A stretch of 15,012 nt of DNA from CAYMRB01 sp964392615 (GTDB lineage: Bacteria > Planctomycetota > UBA8108). Shown in pieces: positions 1-8,947 of this stretch. The notes under the pieces are model-generated. The model was not told the DNA's origin. It worked only from the letters and a program-made list of their open reading frames with translations, and searched no databases. A program made the translations under genes and the position numbers. The first letter of the stretch is position 1, and every line of letters starts with the position of its first letter. The stretch is from the NCBI GenBank assembly GCA_964392615.1, contig CAYMRB010000248.1, positions 1 through 15,012 of the forward strand, given 5' to 3'.

Positions 1-496
1 GGAGGCGGCCGACGGCGAGGCGGTCGTCGGCGCCGTCGCGGTTCCGGGGCTATCGGAGCTCGTGGTCGCCGCCAAGGGCGCCGGGTGCTACTGGAACGGG
101 CGGCGCGTGCGAGTGTCCGAAGTCGGCGAGCTGTCCGACGCGTGCGCGCTGTACACCGGCATGGAGTGCTTCGAGGAGACCGACACGCTCGAGGTCGAGC
201 GCACGGTTCGCGATCGCGTCCGCGTCGTGCGCACGTGGGGCGACGCGTACGGCCACCTGCTGGTCGCAACGGGCCGCGCCGAAATCATGCTCGACCCGGT
301 CCTCGGGCTCTGGGACACGGCAGCCCTCGCGCCGATCGTCGAGGAGGCCGGCGGCGTGTTCACCGACTGGAGCGGCCGCCGGACGATTCACGGGCGCAGC
401 GGGATCAGCACGAATCGGGCGCTCGCGGGCGAGCTGCGATCGCTGGTACCCGGTTGCTCGTTCGAGTCGGGCACCGCTGCCGAGGATGGCCGTTGA
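1..496 (+). CDS. hisN: Inositol monophosphatase family protein, histidinol-phosphatase type (3' part)
   Basis: The C-terminal ~164 residues of a Mg2+-dependent sugar-phosphatase-type enzyme; the reading frame is open from base 2, so the start lies outside the window. The end of the fold carries the family's second signature, WDTAALAPIVEEAGG, whose Asp is a metal ligand, preceded by WGDAYGHLLVATGRAEI and followed by FTDWSG. The GDxYGxLLVATGRA segment and the TDW ending resemble HisN-type histidinol-phosphatases (histidine biosynthesis, L-histidinol phosphate to L-histidinol) more than classical inositol monophosphatases, but the substrate is inferred. The N-terminal metal motif cannot be checked because it is missing. 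The stop TGA shares bases with the TTG start of the downstream hpnB gene, which points to translational coupling. Confidence 0.85.
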   Translation, partial: EAADGEAVVGAVAVPGLSELVVAAKGAGCYWNGRRVRVSEVGELSDACALYTGMECFEETDTLEVERTVRDRVRVVRTWGDAYGHLLVATGRAEIMLDPVLGLWDTAALAPIVEEAGGVFTDWSGRRTIHGRSGISTNRALAGELRSLVPGCSFESGTAAEDGR

Positions 497-1698
497 CGGG
501 CGCGCTCCTTGTCGCGCTGTGGTGTCTCGCCGGTCTCGTCGGCGCGTTTTGGGTGCTCGTGAGTCTCGACGTGCGCCGCTGGTGGCCCGCGTCCGTGCGG
601 CTCGAGCCGCCTGCCGATGAGCCGTCGGGCGACGGCGACCGGCGCAACGTCGTCGTCGTGATCCCCGCCCGCGATGAGGCGGAGGTCCTGCGGCAGACGC
701 TGCCGACGCTGCTCGCGCAATCGGCGGACTTCGCGCAGCTCGTCTTCGTCGACGATCGATCGACGGACGGCACCGGCGATCTCGCCCGCGAGCTCATCGA
801 CGACGTCGGGGCGGACGACGCGTCTGCGAGCGTCATCGAGGGCGCGAGCCCGCCGGCCGGGTGGTCCGGCAAACTGTGGGCGTTGCGTCAGGGGTTGGAC
901 GCGGCGCTCTCCGATCCCGCGTCTGCGAGCGCGCGCTGGTTCCTGTTCACCGACGCGGACATCCGCCATCCGACGTGGTCGATTCGGGCGCTGCGGAAGC
1001 TGGCCGAGGAGCGCGACCGCGATCTCGTGTCCGTGATGGCGCGACTGCGTGCGGCGACATTCTGGGAGCGACTCCTGATCCCGGTGTTCGTCTGGTTCTT
1101 CCAGCTGATGTACCCGTTCCGTCTCGTGCGTCGCGACACGTCGAAGGTCGCGGCGGCGGCGGGCGGCTGCATTCTCGTCTCGCGCGGCGCGTTCGAACGC
1201 GCGGGCGGGTTCGAGGCGATTCACGACGCGGTGATCGACGACATCTCGCTCGCGCGCCGCGTCCGCGATGTCGGCGGACGGCTATGGCTCGGGCTCAGCA
1301 GCGCCATCCGCTCCGCGCGCGGCTACGACAGCCTCGGCGGCATCGTGCGCATGGTGTCGCGGACGGCGTTTGACGAGCTGCGCTACAGCTTTGTCCGGCT
1401 CGCCGTGACGCTCGTGGCGCTCGCGTTGCTCTTCGTCGCACCTCCCGTGCTGTGCTTGCTCGCGGCGTGTCTCGACGCTCCGCTCGTCGGCTTCTGCGGC
1501 GCGGTGGCGTGGGCCCTGCAGACGGCCTTGCTGTACCCCGCGGTGCGGCACCACCGCGTTCCCGCGCGCTATGCGTTGAGCTTACCGATCGCCAGCCTGT
1601 TCTACATGTGGATGACGTGGCTCTCCGCCTGGAACTGGTACCGCGGCCGCGGGCCGCAGTGGAAGGGGCGCGAGATCGGCAAGGAGACTCCGGAATAG
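493..1698 (+). CDS. hpnB: HpnB-type hopanoid-associated glycosyltransferase (GT2 family, membrane)
   Basis: A 401-residue membrane-anchored family 2 glycosyltransferase. An N-terminal membrane segment (about 3-23) precedes the GT-A domain with VIPARDE (56-62), DDRSTDGT (87-94), the TDAD metal/nucleotide motif (153-156) and an IDD motif at the acceptor site (248-250). Further hydrophobic segments lie at about 190-207, 303-325, 330-350 and 362-380, and the protein ends with WKGR. PAGWSGKLWAL, LVSVMARLR, FFQLMYPFR and the AAAAGGC stretch match the HpnB family, which often sits in hopanoid loci; its exact reaction is not established. I chose TTG at 493, preceded by GAGGA and overlapping the upstream stop as TTGA; the open frame runs further upstream, but only through the other gene's sequence. 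No squalene-hopene cyclase or other hpn gene is visible here. Confidence 0.9.
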   Translation: MTGALLVALWCLAGLVGAFWVLVSLDVRRWWPASVRLEPPADEPSGDGDRRNVVVVIPARDEAEVLRQTLPTLLAQSADFAQLVFVDDRSTDGTGDLARELIDDVGADDASASVIEGASPPAGWSGKLWALRQGLDAALSDPASASARWFLFTDADIRHPTWSIRALRKLAEERDRDLVSVMARLRAATFWERLLIPVFVWFFQLMYPFRLVRRDTSKVAAAAGGCILVSRGAFERAGGFEAIHDAVIDDISLARRVRDVGGRLWLGLSSAIRSARGYDSLGGIVRMVSRTAFDELRYSFVRLAVTLVALALLFVAPPVLCLLAACLDAPLVGFCGAVAWALQTALLYPAVRHHRVPARYALSLPIASLFYMWMTWLSAWNWYRGRGPQWKGREIGKETPE

Positions 1699-1718
1699 CA
1701 CCAGGAGGACAGCGGACC

Positions 1719-2081
1719 GTGTTCGTCAAGAAGCTCGCGAACTGCGCGGAGATCATCGCCAACGACGGCTGCCGGCTGCGCGAGACCCTGCATCCGGATC
1801 ACGACTCCGTCGATCTGCCGTACTCCTTCGCGTTCGCGTGGGTCGATCCCGGCGAGCGCACGTATCCGCACAGCCTGCAGCGTCAGACCGAGGTCTACGT
1901 GATCCTGCAGGGCTGCGGCCGCATGCACATCGACGATGAAGCGGCAGACGTCGAGGTCGGCGACAGCATCGTCATTCCGGCCGGCTCGAATCAGTGGATC
2001 GAGAACGCGGGGCCGGATGCGCTGTGGTTCGCCGCGATCGTCAGCCCGCCGTGGCAGGCCGAAGACGACGTGCGGCTCTGA
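1719..2081 (+). CDS. Small single-domain cupin protein
   Basis: A 120-residue cupin_2 protein. The start is GTG at 1719, 10 bases after AGGAGG (1703-1708); the frame is open further upstream but overlaps hpnB. Cupin motif 1 is seen as G45-x5-H51-x-L53-x4-E58-x6-G65 and motif 2 as G81-x5-P87-x-G89-x2-Q92-x3-N96. Of the four usual metal ligands, His51 and Glu58 are kept, while the second His is Leu53 and the last His is Gln92. The ending IVSPPWQAEDD is typical of an uncharacterised cupin subfamily, where from memory the Gln and the HxL variant recur, so these are probably family traits. The gene follows hpnB by 20 bases and is likely co-transcribed. Its ligand or reaction is unknown; a sugar-isomerase or sensor role is only possible. 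Confidence 0.88.
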   Translation: MFVKKLANCAEIIANDGCRLRETLHPDHDSVDLPYSFAFAWVDPGERTYPHSLQRQTEVYVILQGCGRMHIDDEAADVEVGDSIVIPAGSNQWIENAGPDALWFAAIVSPPWQAEDDVRL

Positions 2082-2106
2082 CGGCGAGCCGTCCGCCGAG
2101 TCGGCG
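2073..2106. terminator. Two small hairpins between convergent cupin and DksA-like genes
   Basis: CGGCTC (2073-2078) pairs with GAGCCG (2086-2091) across the cupin stop codon, and CGCCGA (2094-2099) is followed after one base by its reverse complement TCGGCG (2101-2106). They sit in the 49-base gap where two genes converge, where a two-way terminator would be expected. Neither has a clear T-tract, so a Rho-independent terminator is only a weak suggestion in GC-rich DNA. Confidence 0.25.
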
Positions 2107-2130
2107 TTCGCTTCGAGCGGCGACGCGGTG

Positions 2131-2541
2131 CTACTCGGCGAGGCTGCTCAACGTCTCGCCGCTGCGCTCCACCTTGCGCTGGCAGTCGACGCAGAGCGGG
2201 GCGAACGGCAAGAACTTCAGCCGGACGCGCCGGATGGTCTCGGCGCAGGCCTCGCAGGCGCCGTACGAGCCGTCGGCGATCTTCAGGAGAGCGCGGTCGA
2301 TCTGATCGATCGTGCTGGCCGAGAGGTCCATGATCTCGCAGGCCGAGTCGGTGTCGACGGTGTCGCCCATCTCCTCGAGGTCCGCGAGGTGGTGCTTGTC
2401 GTCACCGCCGAGGGAGTCGAGTTGGCTCGCCTGCCGGGCCGTGAGCCGCTCGCGTCGTTCGAGAAGTGCGTTGCGGATTTCCGCGAGCTCTTCCGTGCGC
2501 AGAGGCGAGTCGTCGGTGACGCTGGTCTTGTTCGCTGACAT
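2131..2541 (-). CDS. DksA/TraR-family zinc-finger transcriptional regulator
   Basis: A 136-residue protein of the DksA/TraR family, whose members enter the secondary channel of RNA polymerase and, with or without ppGpp, alter promoter output. The N-terminal ~90 residues are charged and helical (coiled-coil hairpin) with acidic tip residues D60-x2-D63, matching the DxxD tip of DksA. A C4 zinc finger follows: C96-x2-C99 and C117-x2-C120, with the typical RVRLKFLPFAPLC linker. It is a little shorter than E. coli DksA (151 residues), so a general family name is safer than dksA. The start is ATG at 2541; no strong Shine-Dalgarno is seen next to it. The gene stands alone, convergent to the cupin gene and divergent from rarA, with a likely promoter at 2717-2746. 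Confidence 0.93.
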   Translation of the reverse strand: MSANKTSVTDDSPLRTEELAEIRNALLERRERLTARQASQLDSLGGDDKHHLADLEEMGDTVDTDSACEIMDLSASTIDQIDRALLKIADGSYGACEACAETIRRVRLKFLPFAPLCVDCQRKVERSGETLSSLAE

Positions 2542-2716
2542 GTCTTGTTCGTTCTGCCGGGCCGCTCGTCACTTCGAGGTGTTCGCCGAGGGCAATTGCC
2601 TTCCGAGCGTACCACCGAGGACCGCAACTCGCACGCGTCGTGCGCAGCGGAACCCCTCGTCCGACGCCGCGTCAGGGCCCGACCACTGGGCGGAGCGTCA
2701 TGGTGTGAGGGCCGGG

Positions 2717-2746
2717 ATTATAGATCGCTGCGGCGCGACGGAGCAA
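2717..2746 (-). promoter_or_regulatory. Predicted sigma-70 promoter for the DksA-like gene
   Basis: Read on the minus strand there is a perfect TATAAT (2722 to 2717) with TTGCTC (2746 to 2741) 18 bases upstream. The predicted transcript start is near 2710, giving a leader of about 170 bases. The bases after the -10 are CCCGGCC, a GC-rich discriminator of the kind found at ppGpp/DksA-responsive promoters. The -35 matches only in TTG. On the plus strand the same bases give only TATAGA with no usable -35. Confidence 0.45.
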
Positions 2747-2771
2747 GCGGTGATTCGCGGTAGATCACCGC
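2747..2771. repeat. 8-bp perfect inverted repeat in the DksA-like/rarA spacer
   Basis: GCGGTGAT (2747-2754) and ATCACCGC (2764-2771) are exact reverse complements separated by 9 bases. The left arm abuts the predicted -35 of the minus-strand promoter, and the right arm ends 33 bases before the rarA start. This is a suitable place for a regulator binding at both genes, or for a hairpin in the rarA leader. The rest of the 2542-2804 spacer holds nothing else I recognise. Confidence 0.4.
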
Positions 2772-2804
2772 CACCGTCATCCGAGAACGTGATAGGATAC
2801 GCGC

Positions 2805-4280
2805 GTGACCGGACCGCGAGCCCAGTCGAGTCCACGCGCGCATCCCGGCGCGAGCGCGGCAGCCGGTAGCGGCGTGCCGCTCGCGGCGCGGATGCGACCG
2901 AGGACTCTCTCAGACTATGTTGGCCAAGAGCACATCCTCGGGCCGGGGAAGCTGCTGCGCCGAGCGATCGAGGCCGACCGCATCACGTCCCTGATCTTCT
3001 TCGGACCACCGGGTACCGGAAAGACGACGCTGGCGCGTGTGATCGCGAACACGACTCGCAGTGACTCCCACGGTCCTGCCCGGGACTTCGAGACGCTCAA
3101 CGCCGTCCTCGCCGGCGTCAAGCAGATCCGCGAGGTGGTCGATCGCGCGCTCAAGCGTCTCGAGCCCACCCTGCTCGAGCCGGCGCGGAGGACGATCCTC
3201 TTCGTCGACGAGGTGCACCGGTTCAACAAGGCGCAGCAGGACGCGCTTCTGCCGCACGTCGAGAATGGCACGGTGACGTTCGTCGGCGCGACGACCGAGA
3301 ATCCGTATTTCGAGGTCATCAAGGCGTTGGTCAGCCGGTCCCGCGTGTTCGAGCTGCGCAGCTTGGACGACGGCGACCTGATGCGCATTCTCGAGGCGGC
3401 GCTGGAAGACCCCGAGCGCGGCTACGGCAGTCTGTCCGTACGCGTCGAGCCGGAGGCGCTCGGTCACATCGTGTCGCTGGCATCCGGCGACGCTCGCAAC
3501 GCGCTCAACGCGCTCGAGCTCGCCGTCGAGACGACCCCGCCTGACGACGACGGAACGATCCGCGTCGATCTCGCGGTCGCGGAGGAATCGATCCAGCAGC
3601 GCGCGCTTCTCTACGACAAGGACGGCGACGTCCACTACGACATGATCAGCGCGTTTATCAAGAGCCTGCGGGGTTCCGATCCCGACGCGGCGCTGTTCTG
3701 GATGGCGCGCATGATCCGCGCGGGCGAGGATCCGCTCTTCGTCGCCCGTCGCATGGTGATCTTCGCCAGCGAAGATGTCGGCATGGCCGACCCGATGGCT
3801 CTCAGCGTCGCGAACGCGGCATTCCAGGCCGTGCAGTCGATCGGGCTTCCGGAGTGCCAGTATGCGCTGTCGCAGGCGTGCTTGCACCTCGCGATGGCGC
3901 CGAAGTCGAACAGCACCATGGCGTACTTCGAGGCGCTGCGCGCGATCGAGCAGGGATGCGACGACGATGTCCCCGCTCACCTCAAGGATCCGTCGCGCGA
4001 CAAGAAGGGGCTCGGCCATGGCAAGGGCTACAAGTATCCGCACGCGTTTCGAGAGCATTGGGTTCCGCAGCAGTACCTTCCCGACGGACTGCAGGGGAAC
4101 TACTTCTACGAGCCCTCGGATCAGGGCTTCGAAGGCCAGGTGAAAGAGCGCCTCGCCTGGCTGCGGGCCGAGCAGAACGGTGGCCTGGAGAACGGTAGCC
4201 CGAAGACTCGCCGTTCCGAGACGGCCAGGGGCGAGAGTCGTGAGGCTCGCGATCCGAAGGGAAAGGACGAGGCATGCTGA
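2805..4280 (+). CDS. rarA: Replication-associated recombination protein A (RarA/MgsA), AAA+ ATPase
   Basis: A 491-residue AAA+ ATPase of the RarA/MgsA/WRNIP1 family, which acts at stalled replication forks with SSB and the clamp-loader machinery. Visible are the N-terminal LAARMRPRTLSDYVGQ segment (27-41), Walker A GPPGTGKTT (67-75), Walker B ILFVDEVH (131-138), sensor 1 GATTENP (161-167) and sensor 2 SGDARNALN with Arg231. The tetramerisation part follows (DMISAFIKSLRGSDPDAALF, RMVIFASEDVG, LAMAPKSN). E. coli RarA is 447 residues; the extra length is a short N-terminal stretch and a charged low-complexity tail of about 30 residues. I chose GTG at 2805, with AGGA at 2794-2797 upstream. The 3' end overlaps fadN by seven bases (ATGCTGA), which suggests coupled translation with a beta-oxidation gene. 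Confidence 0.96.
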   Translation: MTGPRAQSSPRAHPGASAAAGSGVPLAARMRPRTLSDYVGQEHILGPGKLLRRAIEADRITSLIFFGPPGTGKTTLARVIANTTRSDSHGPARDFETLNAVLAGVKQIREVVDRALKRLEPTLLEPARRTILFVDEVHRFNKAQQDALLPHVENGTVTFVGATTENPYFEVIKALVSRSRVFELRSLDDGDLMRILEAALEDPERGYGSLSVRVEPEALGHIVSLASGDARNALNALELAVETTPPDDDGTIRVDLAVAEESIQQRALLYDKDGDVHYDMISAFIKSLRGSDPDAALFWMARMIRAGEDPLFVARRMVIFASEDVGMADPMALSVANAAFQAVQSIGLPECQYALSQACLHLAMAPKSNSTMAYFEALRAIEQGCDDDVPAHLKDPSRDKKGLGHGKGYKYPHAFREHWVPQQYLPDGLQGNYFYEPSDQGFEGQVKERLAWLRAEQNGGLENGSPKTRRSETARGESREARDPKGKDEAC

Positions 4281-6643
4281 TCGAGAAGGCGGCGGTGATC
4301 GGTGCCGGAACCATGGGCTGCGGCATCGCCACGCACCTGGCGAACGCGGGCGTTCCGAGCCTGCTCCTCGACGTCGTTCCTGGCGGGGCGGATGCGGAGG
4401 GGCGTTCGCGGCTCGCGGTCGACGCGCTCGCGCGGGCGGGCAAGGCGAGGCCGGCGGCATTCATGGATCCGTCGGCAGCGGCGCTCGTGACGCCCGGCAA
4501 TATCGAGGACGACCTGCACCGGATCGCCGAGTGCGATTGGGTCATCGAGGCCGTCACCGAGGATCTCGGTATCAAGCGCGATCTCTACGGCAAGATCGCC
4601 GCAAGCCGGCGGCCCGGCACGATCGTCTCGTCGAACACGTCCGGCATCTCCCTCGGTCTCCTCACGGACGGGATGGACGAAGAGTTTCGCCAGCACTTCC
4701 TGATCACGCATTTCTTCAATCCGCCGCGGTACATGTTCCTCCTGGAGGTCGTGCGCGGTCCGGACACGATCGACGCGGTGTGGGAGGCGGTGCGGTCGTT
4801 CGCCGACGTGCGGCTCGGCAAGGGCATCGTCGAATGCAAGGACACGCCGAACTTCATCGCGATCCGCATCGGCGTGTTCTGCATGGGGCTGTCGTGTCGT
4901 CTGCTGCAGGACTCGGGGCTGACCGTCGAAGAGGTCGACGCGATCACCGGCCCCGTGATGGGGCGACCGAAGACCGCGACCTTCCGCCTTCACGATCTGG
5001 TCGGCAACGACGTCGCCGTGCTGGTCATGAAGAATGTGCGGGAACTCCTCCCTGACGACGAGAGCCGCGACCTCTTCGCGCCACCGGCATGGCTCGAGCG
5101 CATGGTCGCCGAGGGCAAGCTGGGTCGCAAGGCGGGCGCCGGCTTCTACAAGAAGGAGGGCAAGGAAATCCTCGTTCTCGACCTCGACACCTTCGAGTAC
5201 CGCCCGCAGAAGACGGCCGAGTTCGATTCGCTCGCGGCAGCGAAGAAGGGCAAGACGCTCGCGGAGAAGCTGCGCATCATCGTCGCCGGCGACGACGCCG
5301 CGTCGCGATACGCGTGGCGCCAGCTCTCCGAGACGCTGCTCTATGCCGCCCGTCGCGTTCCCGAGATCAGCGATGATCTGACGTCGGTCGACCGCGCGAT
5401 GCGTTGGGGCTTCAACTGGGAGCTCGGGCCGTTCGAGATCTGGGACGCGCTCGGCGTTCGCGACGTTATCGCCCGTCTCGAGAAGGAAGGGCGCGACGTA
5501 CCGGGGCTCGTCAGGAAGCTTCTGGCTGCCGGATGCGACAGCTTCTGGGCGTGGCCGGAGAGCGTCGACGGCGGCAACCCGGCGGTGTTCGATATCGCGG
5601 CCGGAGCGCGCACGGCCGTGCCGGATCGCGACGGCGTGATTCGGCTCGACGACGTGCGCCGTCGGGGCGCTCCCGTGTGCTCGAACGCCAGCGCGAGCGT
5701 GTGGGATATCGGCGACGGTGTCCTCTGCGTCGAGTTCACCTCGAAGATGAACACGATCTCGTCCGAGACGCTCGAGACGATCCACGGTGCCGTCGAACTC
5801 GCCGAGTCCGATGGTTGGGCCGGCGTCGTCATCGGCAACCAGGCGGCGCATTTCTCGCTCGGCGCGAATCTCGTCGAGCTCTCGACCGCGGCCGAGAAGA
5901 AGGACTGGAAGGCGATCGAGGCGATGATTCGCGAGTTCCACCGCACCGTCCTGCGCGTGCGCTACTCGCCGAAACCCGTCGTCGCGGTCGTCCAGGGCAT
6001 GGCGCTCGGAGGCGGCTGCGAGATTCCGCTGGCATGTGACCGCGTGCAGGCCGCGGCCGAAGCGTACATGGGACTGGTCGAGCTCGGCGTCGGCCTCATT
6101 CCCGCGGGAGGTGGCACTCGCGAGATGGCCTGCCGCGCTGCGGAGTGCGTGCCGCCGGGCATCGATGCCGGTGCATTCCCATTCCTGTCCGCCTACTTCC
6201 AGAACATCGTGATGGCGAAAACGTCGGCGAGCGCGGCGGATGCGCGGCGGCTCGGTTATCTGCGCGCGGTCGATGCGGTCAGCATGAACCGCGATCGCGC
6301 CATCGGCGATGGGAAGCGTCAGGTACTGGCGCTGGCGACGACCGGGTATGCGCCGCCGCGGTCACGTGACGCGATCCGCGTCGCGGGCGAGTCCGGCATC
6401 GCGGAGTTTTCGATTCTGCTGCACCAGTATCGCTCCGGGGGGTTCATCAGCGAGTACGACGAGTTTCTCGCCAACAAGCTCGCCTACGTGATCTGCGGCG
6501 GCGCGATCAACGCGGACTTCCCCGTCAGCGAGCAGCACCTGCTCGATCTCGAGTGCGAGGTCTTCATCGGCCTCGTCGGTCAGCAGAAGACGCTCGATCG
6601 GATCGCGCACACGTTGAAGACCGGCAAGCCGCTGCGGAACTGA
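4274..6643 (+). CDS. fadN: FadN-type 3-hydroxyacyl-CoA dehydrogenase / enoyl-CoA hydratase fusion
   Basis: A 789-residue bifunctional beta-oxidation enzyme, the same length as B. subtilis FadN and in FadN order (dehydrogenase first, hydratase last), opposite to FadB/FadJ. The NAD-binding fold starts with GAGTMG (10-15). The catalytic dyad is H146 (in THFFNPP) and E158, with the 12-residue spacing of human HADH. The dehydrogenase C-terminal domains run to about residue 410, including GFNWELGPFEIWDALG. The crotonase domain (about 480-680) keeps both catalytic acids, E583 in LGGGCEI and E603 in LVELGVG, so both activities should be intact. ATG at 4274 lies in the end of rarA, with AAGGA and GAGG just upstream. 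Expected reactions: trans-2-enoyl-CoA to 3-hydroxyacyl-CoA to 3-ketoacyl-CoA with NAD+. The thiolase gene follows after 16 bases. Confidence 0.95.
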   Translation: MLIEKAAVIGAGTMGCGIATHLANAGVPSLLLDVVPGGADAEGRSRLAVDALARAGKARPAAFMDPSAAALVTPGNIEDDLHRIAECDWVIEAVTEDLGIKRDLYGKIAASRRPGTIVSSNTSGISLGLLTDGMDEEFRQHFLITHFFNPPRYMFLLEVVRGPDTIDAVWEAVRSFADVRLGKGIVECKDTPNFIAIRIGVFCMGLSCRLLQDSGLTVEEVDAITGPVMGRPKTATFRLHDLVGNDVAVLVMKNVRELLPDDESRDLFAPPAWLERMVAEGKLGRKAGAGFYKKEGKEILVLDLDTFEYRPQKTAEFDSLAAAKKGKTLAEKLRIIVAGDDAASRYAWRQLSETLLYAARRVPEISDDLTSVDRAMRWGFNWELGPFEIWDALGVRDVIARLEKEGRDVPGLVRKLLAAGCDSFWAWPESVDGGNPAVFDIAAGARTAVPDRDGVIRLDDVRRRGAPVCSNASASVWDIGDGVLCVEFTSKMNTISSETLETIHGAVELAESDGWAGVVIGNQAAHFSLGANLVELSTAAEKKDWKAIEAMIREFHRTVLRVRYSPKPVVAVVQGMALGGGCEIPLACDRVQAAAEAYMGLVELGVGLIPAGGGTREMACRAAECVPPGIDAGAFPFLSAYFQNIVMAKTSASAADARRLGYLRAVDAVSMNRDRAIGDGKRQVLALATTGYAPPRSRDAIRVAGESGIAEFSILLHQYRSGGFISEYDEFLANKLAYVICGGAINADFPVSEQHLLDLECEVFIGLVGQQKTLDRIAHTLKTGKPLRN

Positions 6644-6659
6644 CGAGAGGAGAACGAGG

Positions 6660-7835
<1,176 letters not shown>

Positions 7836-7866
7836 TCGCGCCTGGCTTCACAGGGAGGGATAGGTC

Positions 7867-8907
7867 TTGAGAGTCGTCGCTTACGCCGGAGATGGTTCGA
7901 CGCGAGTCGAGGAGCGGCCGCGGGTGGCCCCGGGGCCAGGCGAGGTCGAGCTGCGCCTGCGCGCATGCGGGCTGTGCGGCACCGACCTCTTCAAGCTAGC
8001 GAACGATGGCGTCTCCGACGGCGCCGTTCTCGGCCACGAGCTCGTCGGCATCGTCGAACGTTGCGGCGACGGCGTCGAGGAGTTCGGCCCGGGCGACCGC
8101 GTCGTCGTTCCTCACCATGTGTCGTGTGGCGATTGCCATCTGTGCCGCGCCGGCAGCGAGACGAAGTGCGAGGTGTTTCTGGAGAACCTGCTCGAGCCGG
8201 GCGGATTCGCGGAGTTCCTGCTCGTGCGGCCCCGCGCCGTCGAGCTCGCCATGTGGCGCGTTCCGGAGACGATCAGCGACGCCGCGGCGGTCTTCCTGGA
8301 GCCCGCCGCGTGCGTGCTGCGAGGTGTCGAGCGATCCGGACTGCTCGGCGATGGCGCCGCCGTCGTCGTCGGCGGAGGGAGCATGGGGCTCCTCCACCTT
8401 CTCGTGCTGCGAGCCGTGCACCCCGCGTCGCGCGTGATCGTGGTCGATCCGATCGCCGAACGTCGTGAGATCGCGGCGTCGTTGGGTGCTGCGGACACCG
8501 CCGATCCGTCGACCGTGGAGGATGTCGTGTCGCGAGCTGCCCCGGACGGCGTCGACGCGGTGTTCGACACCGTCGGTGGCGCGGGCATCCTCGACAGCGC
8601 TCTCGGCTTGACGCGCCCCGGCGGCACGGTCGTCCTGTTCGCGCATGCAGGCGACGGAGAGACGGCCACGTTCGACCTCAACCGCTTCTTCAAGGCGGAG
8701 CGTCGCGTCGTCGCGACGTACTCCGGCGCTCTCGCCGAGCAGGGAAGGATCGGTGAGCTCATCGCTGACGGGAGGCTCGACGCCTCACCCCTCGTGACGC
8801 ACACATTGCCTTTCGAGGCGTTCTCCGAGGCCGTCGACAGCGTACGATCCTGTCGCGCGTTGAAGGTTCTCCTCGTCCCCGGCGAGCCGTCAGCCGCGTG
8901 CGACTAA
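7867..8907 (+). CDS. Zinc-dependent medium-chain alcohol/polyol dehydrogenase (first of pair)
   Basis: A 346-residue MDR-superfamily dehydrogenase. Catalytic zinc ligands are Cys37 (GLCGTD), His57-Glu58 (GHE) and probably Glu145 (EPAAC). A structural zinc lobe is present with Cys87, Cys90, Cys93 and Cys101. The Rossmann motif is GGGSMG (169-174), and Asp194 at the end of the second strand favours NAD+ over NADP+. The family includes threonine 3-dehydrogenase, sorbitol and butanediol dehydrogenases; the substrate cannot be called. The start is TTG at 7867 after GGGAGGG, 31 bases behind fadA, so it is likely in the same operon. It is clearly distinct in sequence from the dehydrogenase that follows, so this is not a recent tandem duplication. 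Confidence 0.92.
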   Translation: MRVVAYAGDGSTRVEERPRVAPGPGEVELRLRACGLCGTDLFKLANDGVSDGAVLGHELVGIVERCGDGVEEFGPGDRVVVPHHVSCGDCHLCRAGSETKCEVFLENLLEPGGFAEFLLVRPRAVELAMWRVPETISDAAAVFLEPAACVLRGVERSGLLGDGAAVVVGGGSMGLLHLLVLRAVHPASRVIVVDPIAERREIAASLGAADTADPSTVEDVVSRAAPDGVDAVFDTVGGAGILDSALGLTRPGGTVVLFAHAGDGETATFDLNRFFKAERRVVATYSGALAEQGRIGELIADGRLDASPLVTHTLPFEAFSEAVDSVRSCRALKVLLVPGEPSAACD

Positions 8908-8947
8908 TCTGGTACCTCGATACGACGAACGAGAAAGCGATGCGAGG

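Noticed and set aside
2791..2805. TGATAGGAT as an extended -10 giving leaderless rarA mRNA starting at GTG 2805
   Set aside because: No -35-like hexamer at a suitable distance, only four of six -10 matches, and the same bases supply an AGGA ribosome-binding site.
2910..4460. A 516-codon minus-strand open frame opposite rarA
   Set aside because: Same reason: antisense to RarA Walker motifs, low-complexity composition, no recognisable domain.
4121..5941. A 606-codon open frame on the minus strand opposite rarA/fadN
   Set aside because: It lies wholly antisense to two well-conserved genes with intact motifs, its protein is rich in Arg/Asp/His without domains, and long antisense frames are expected in GC-rich coding DNA.
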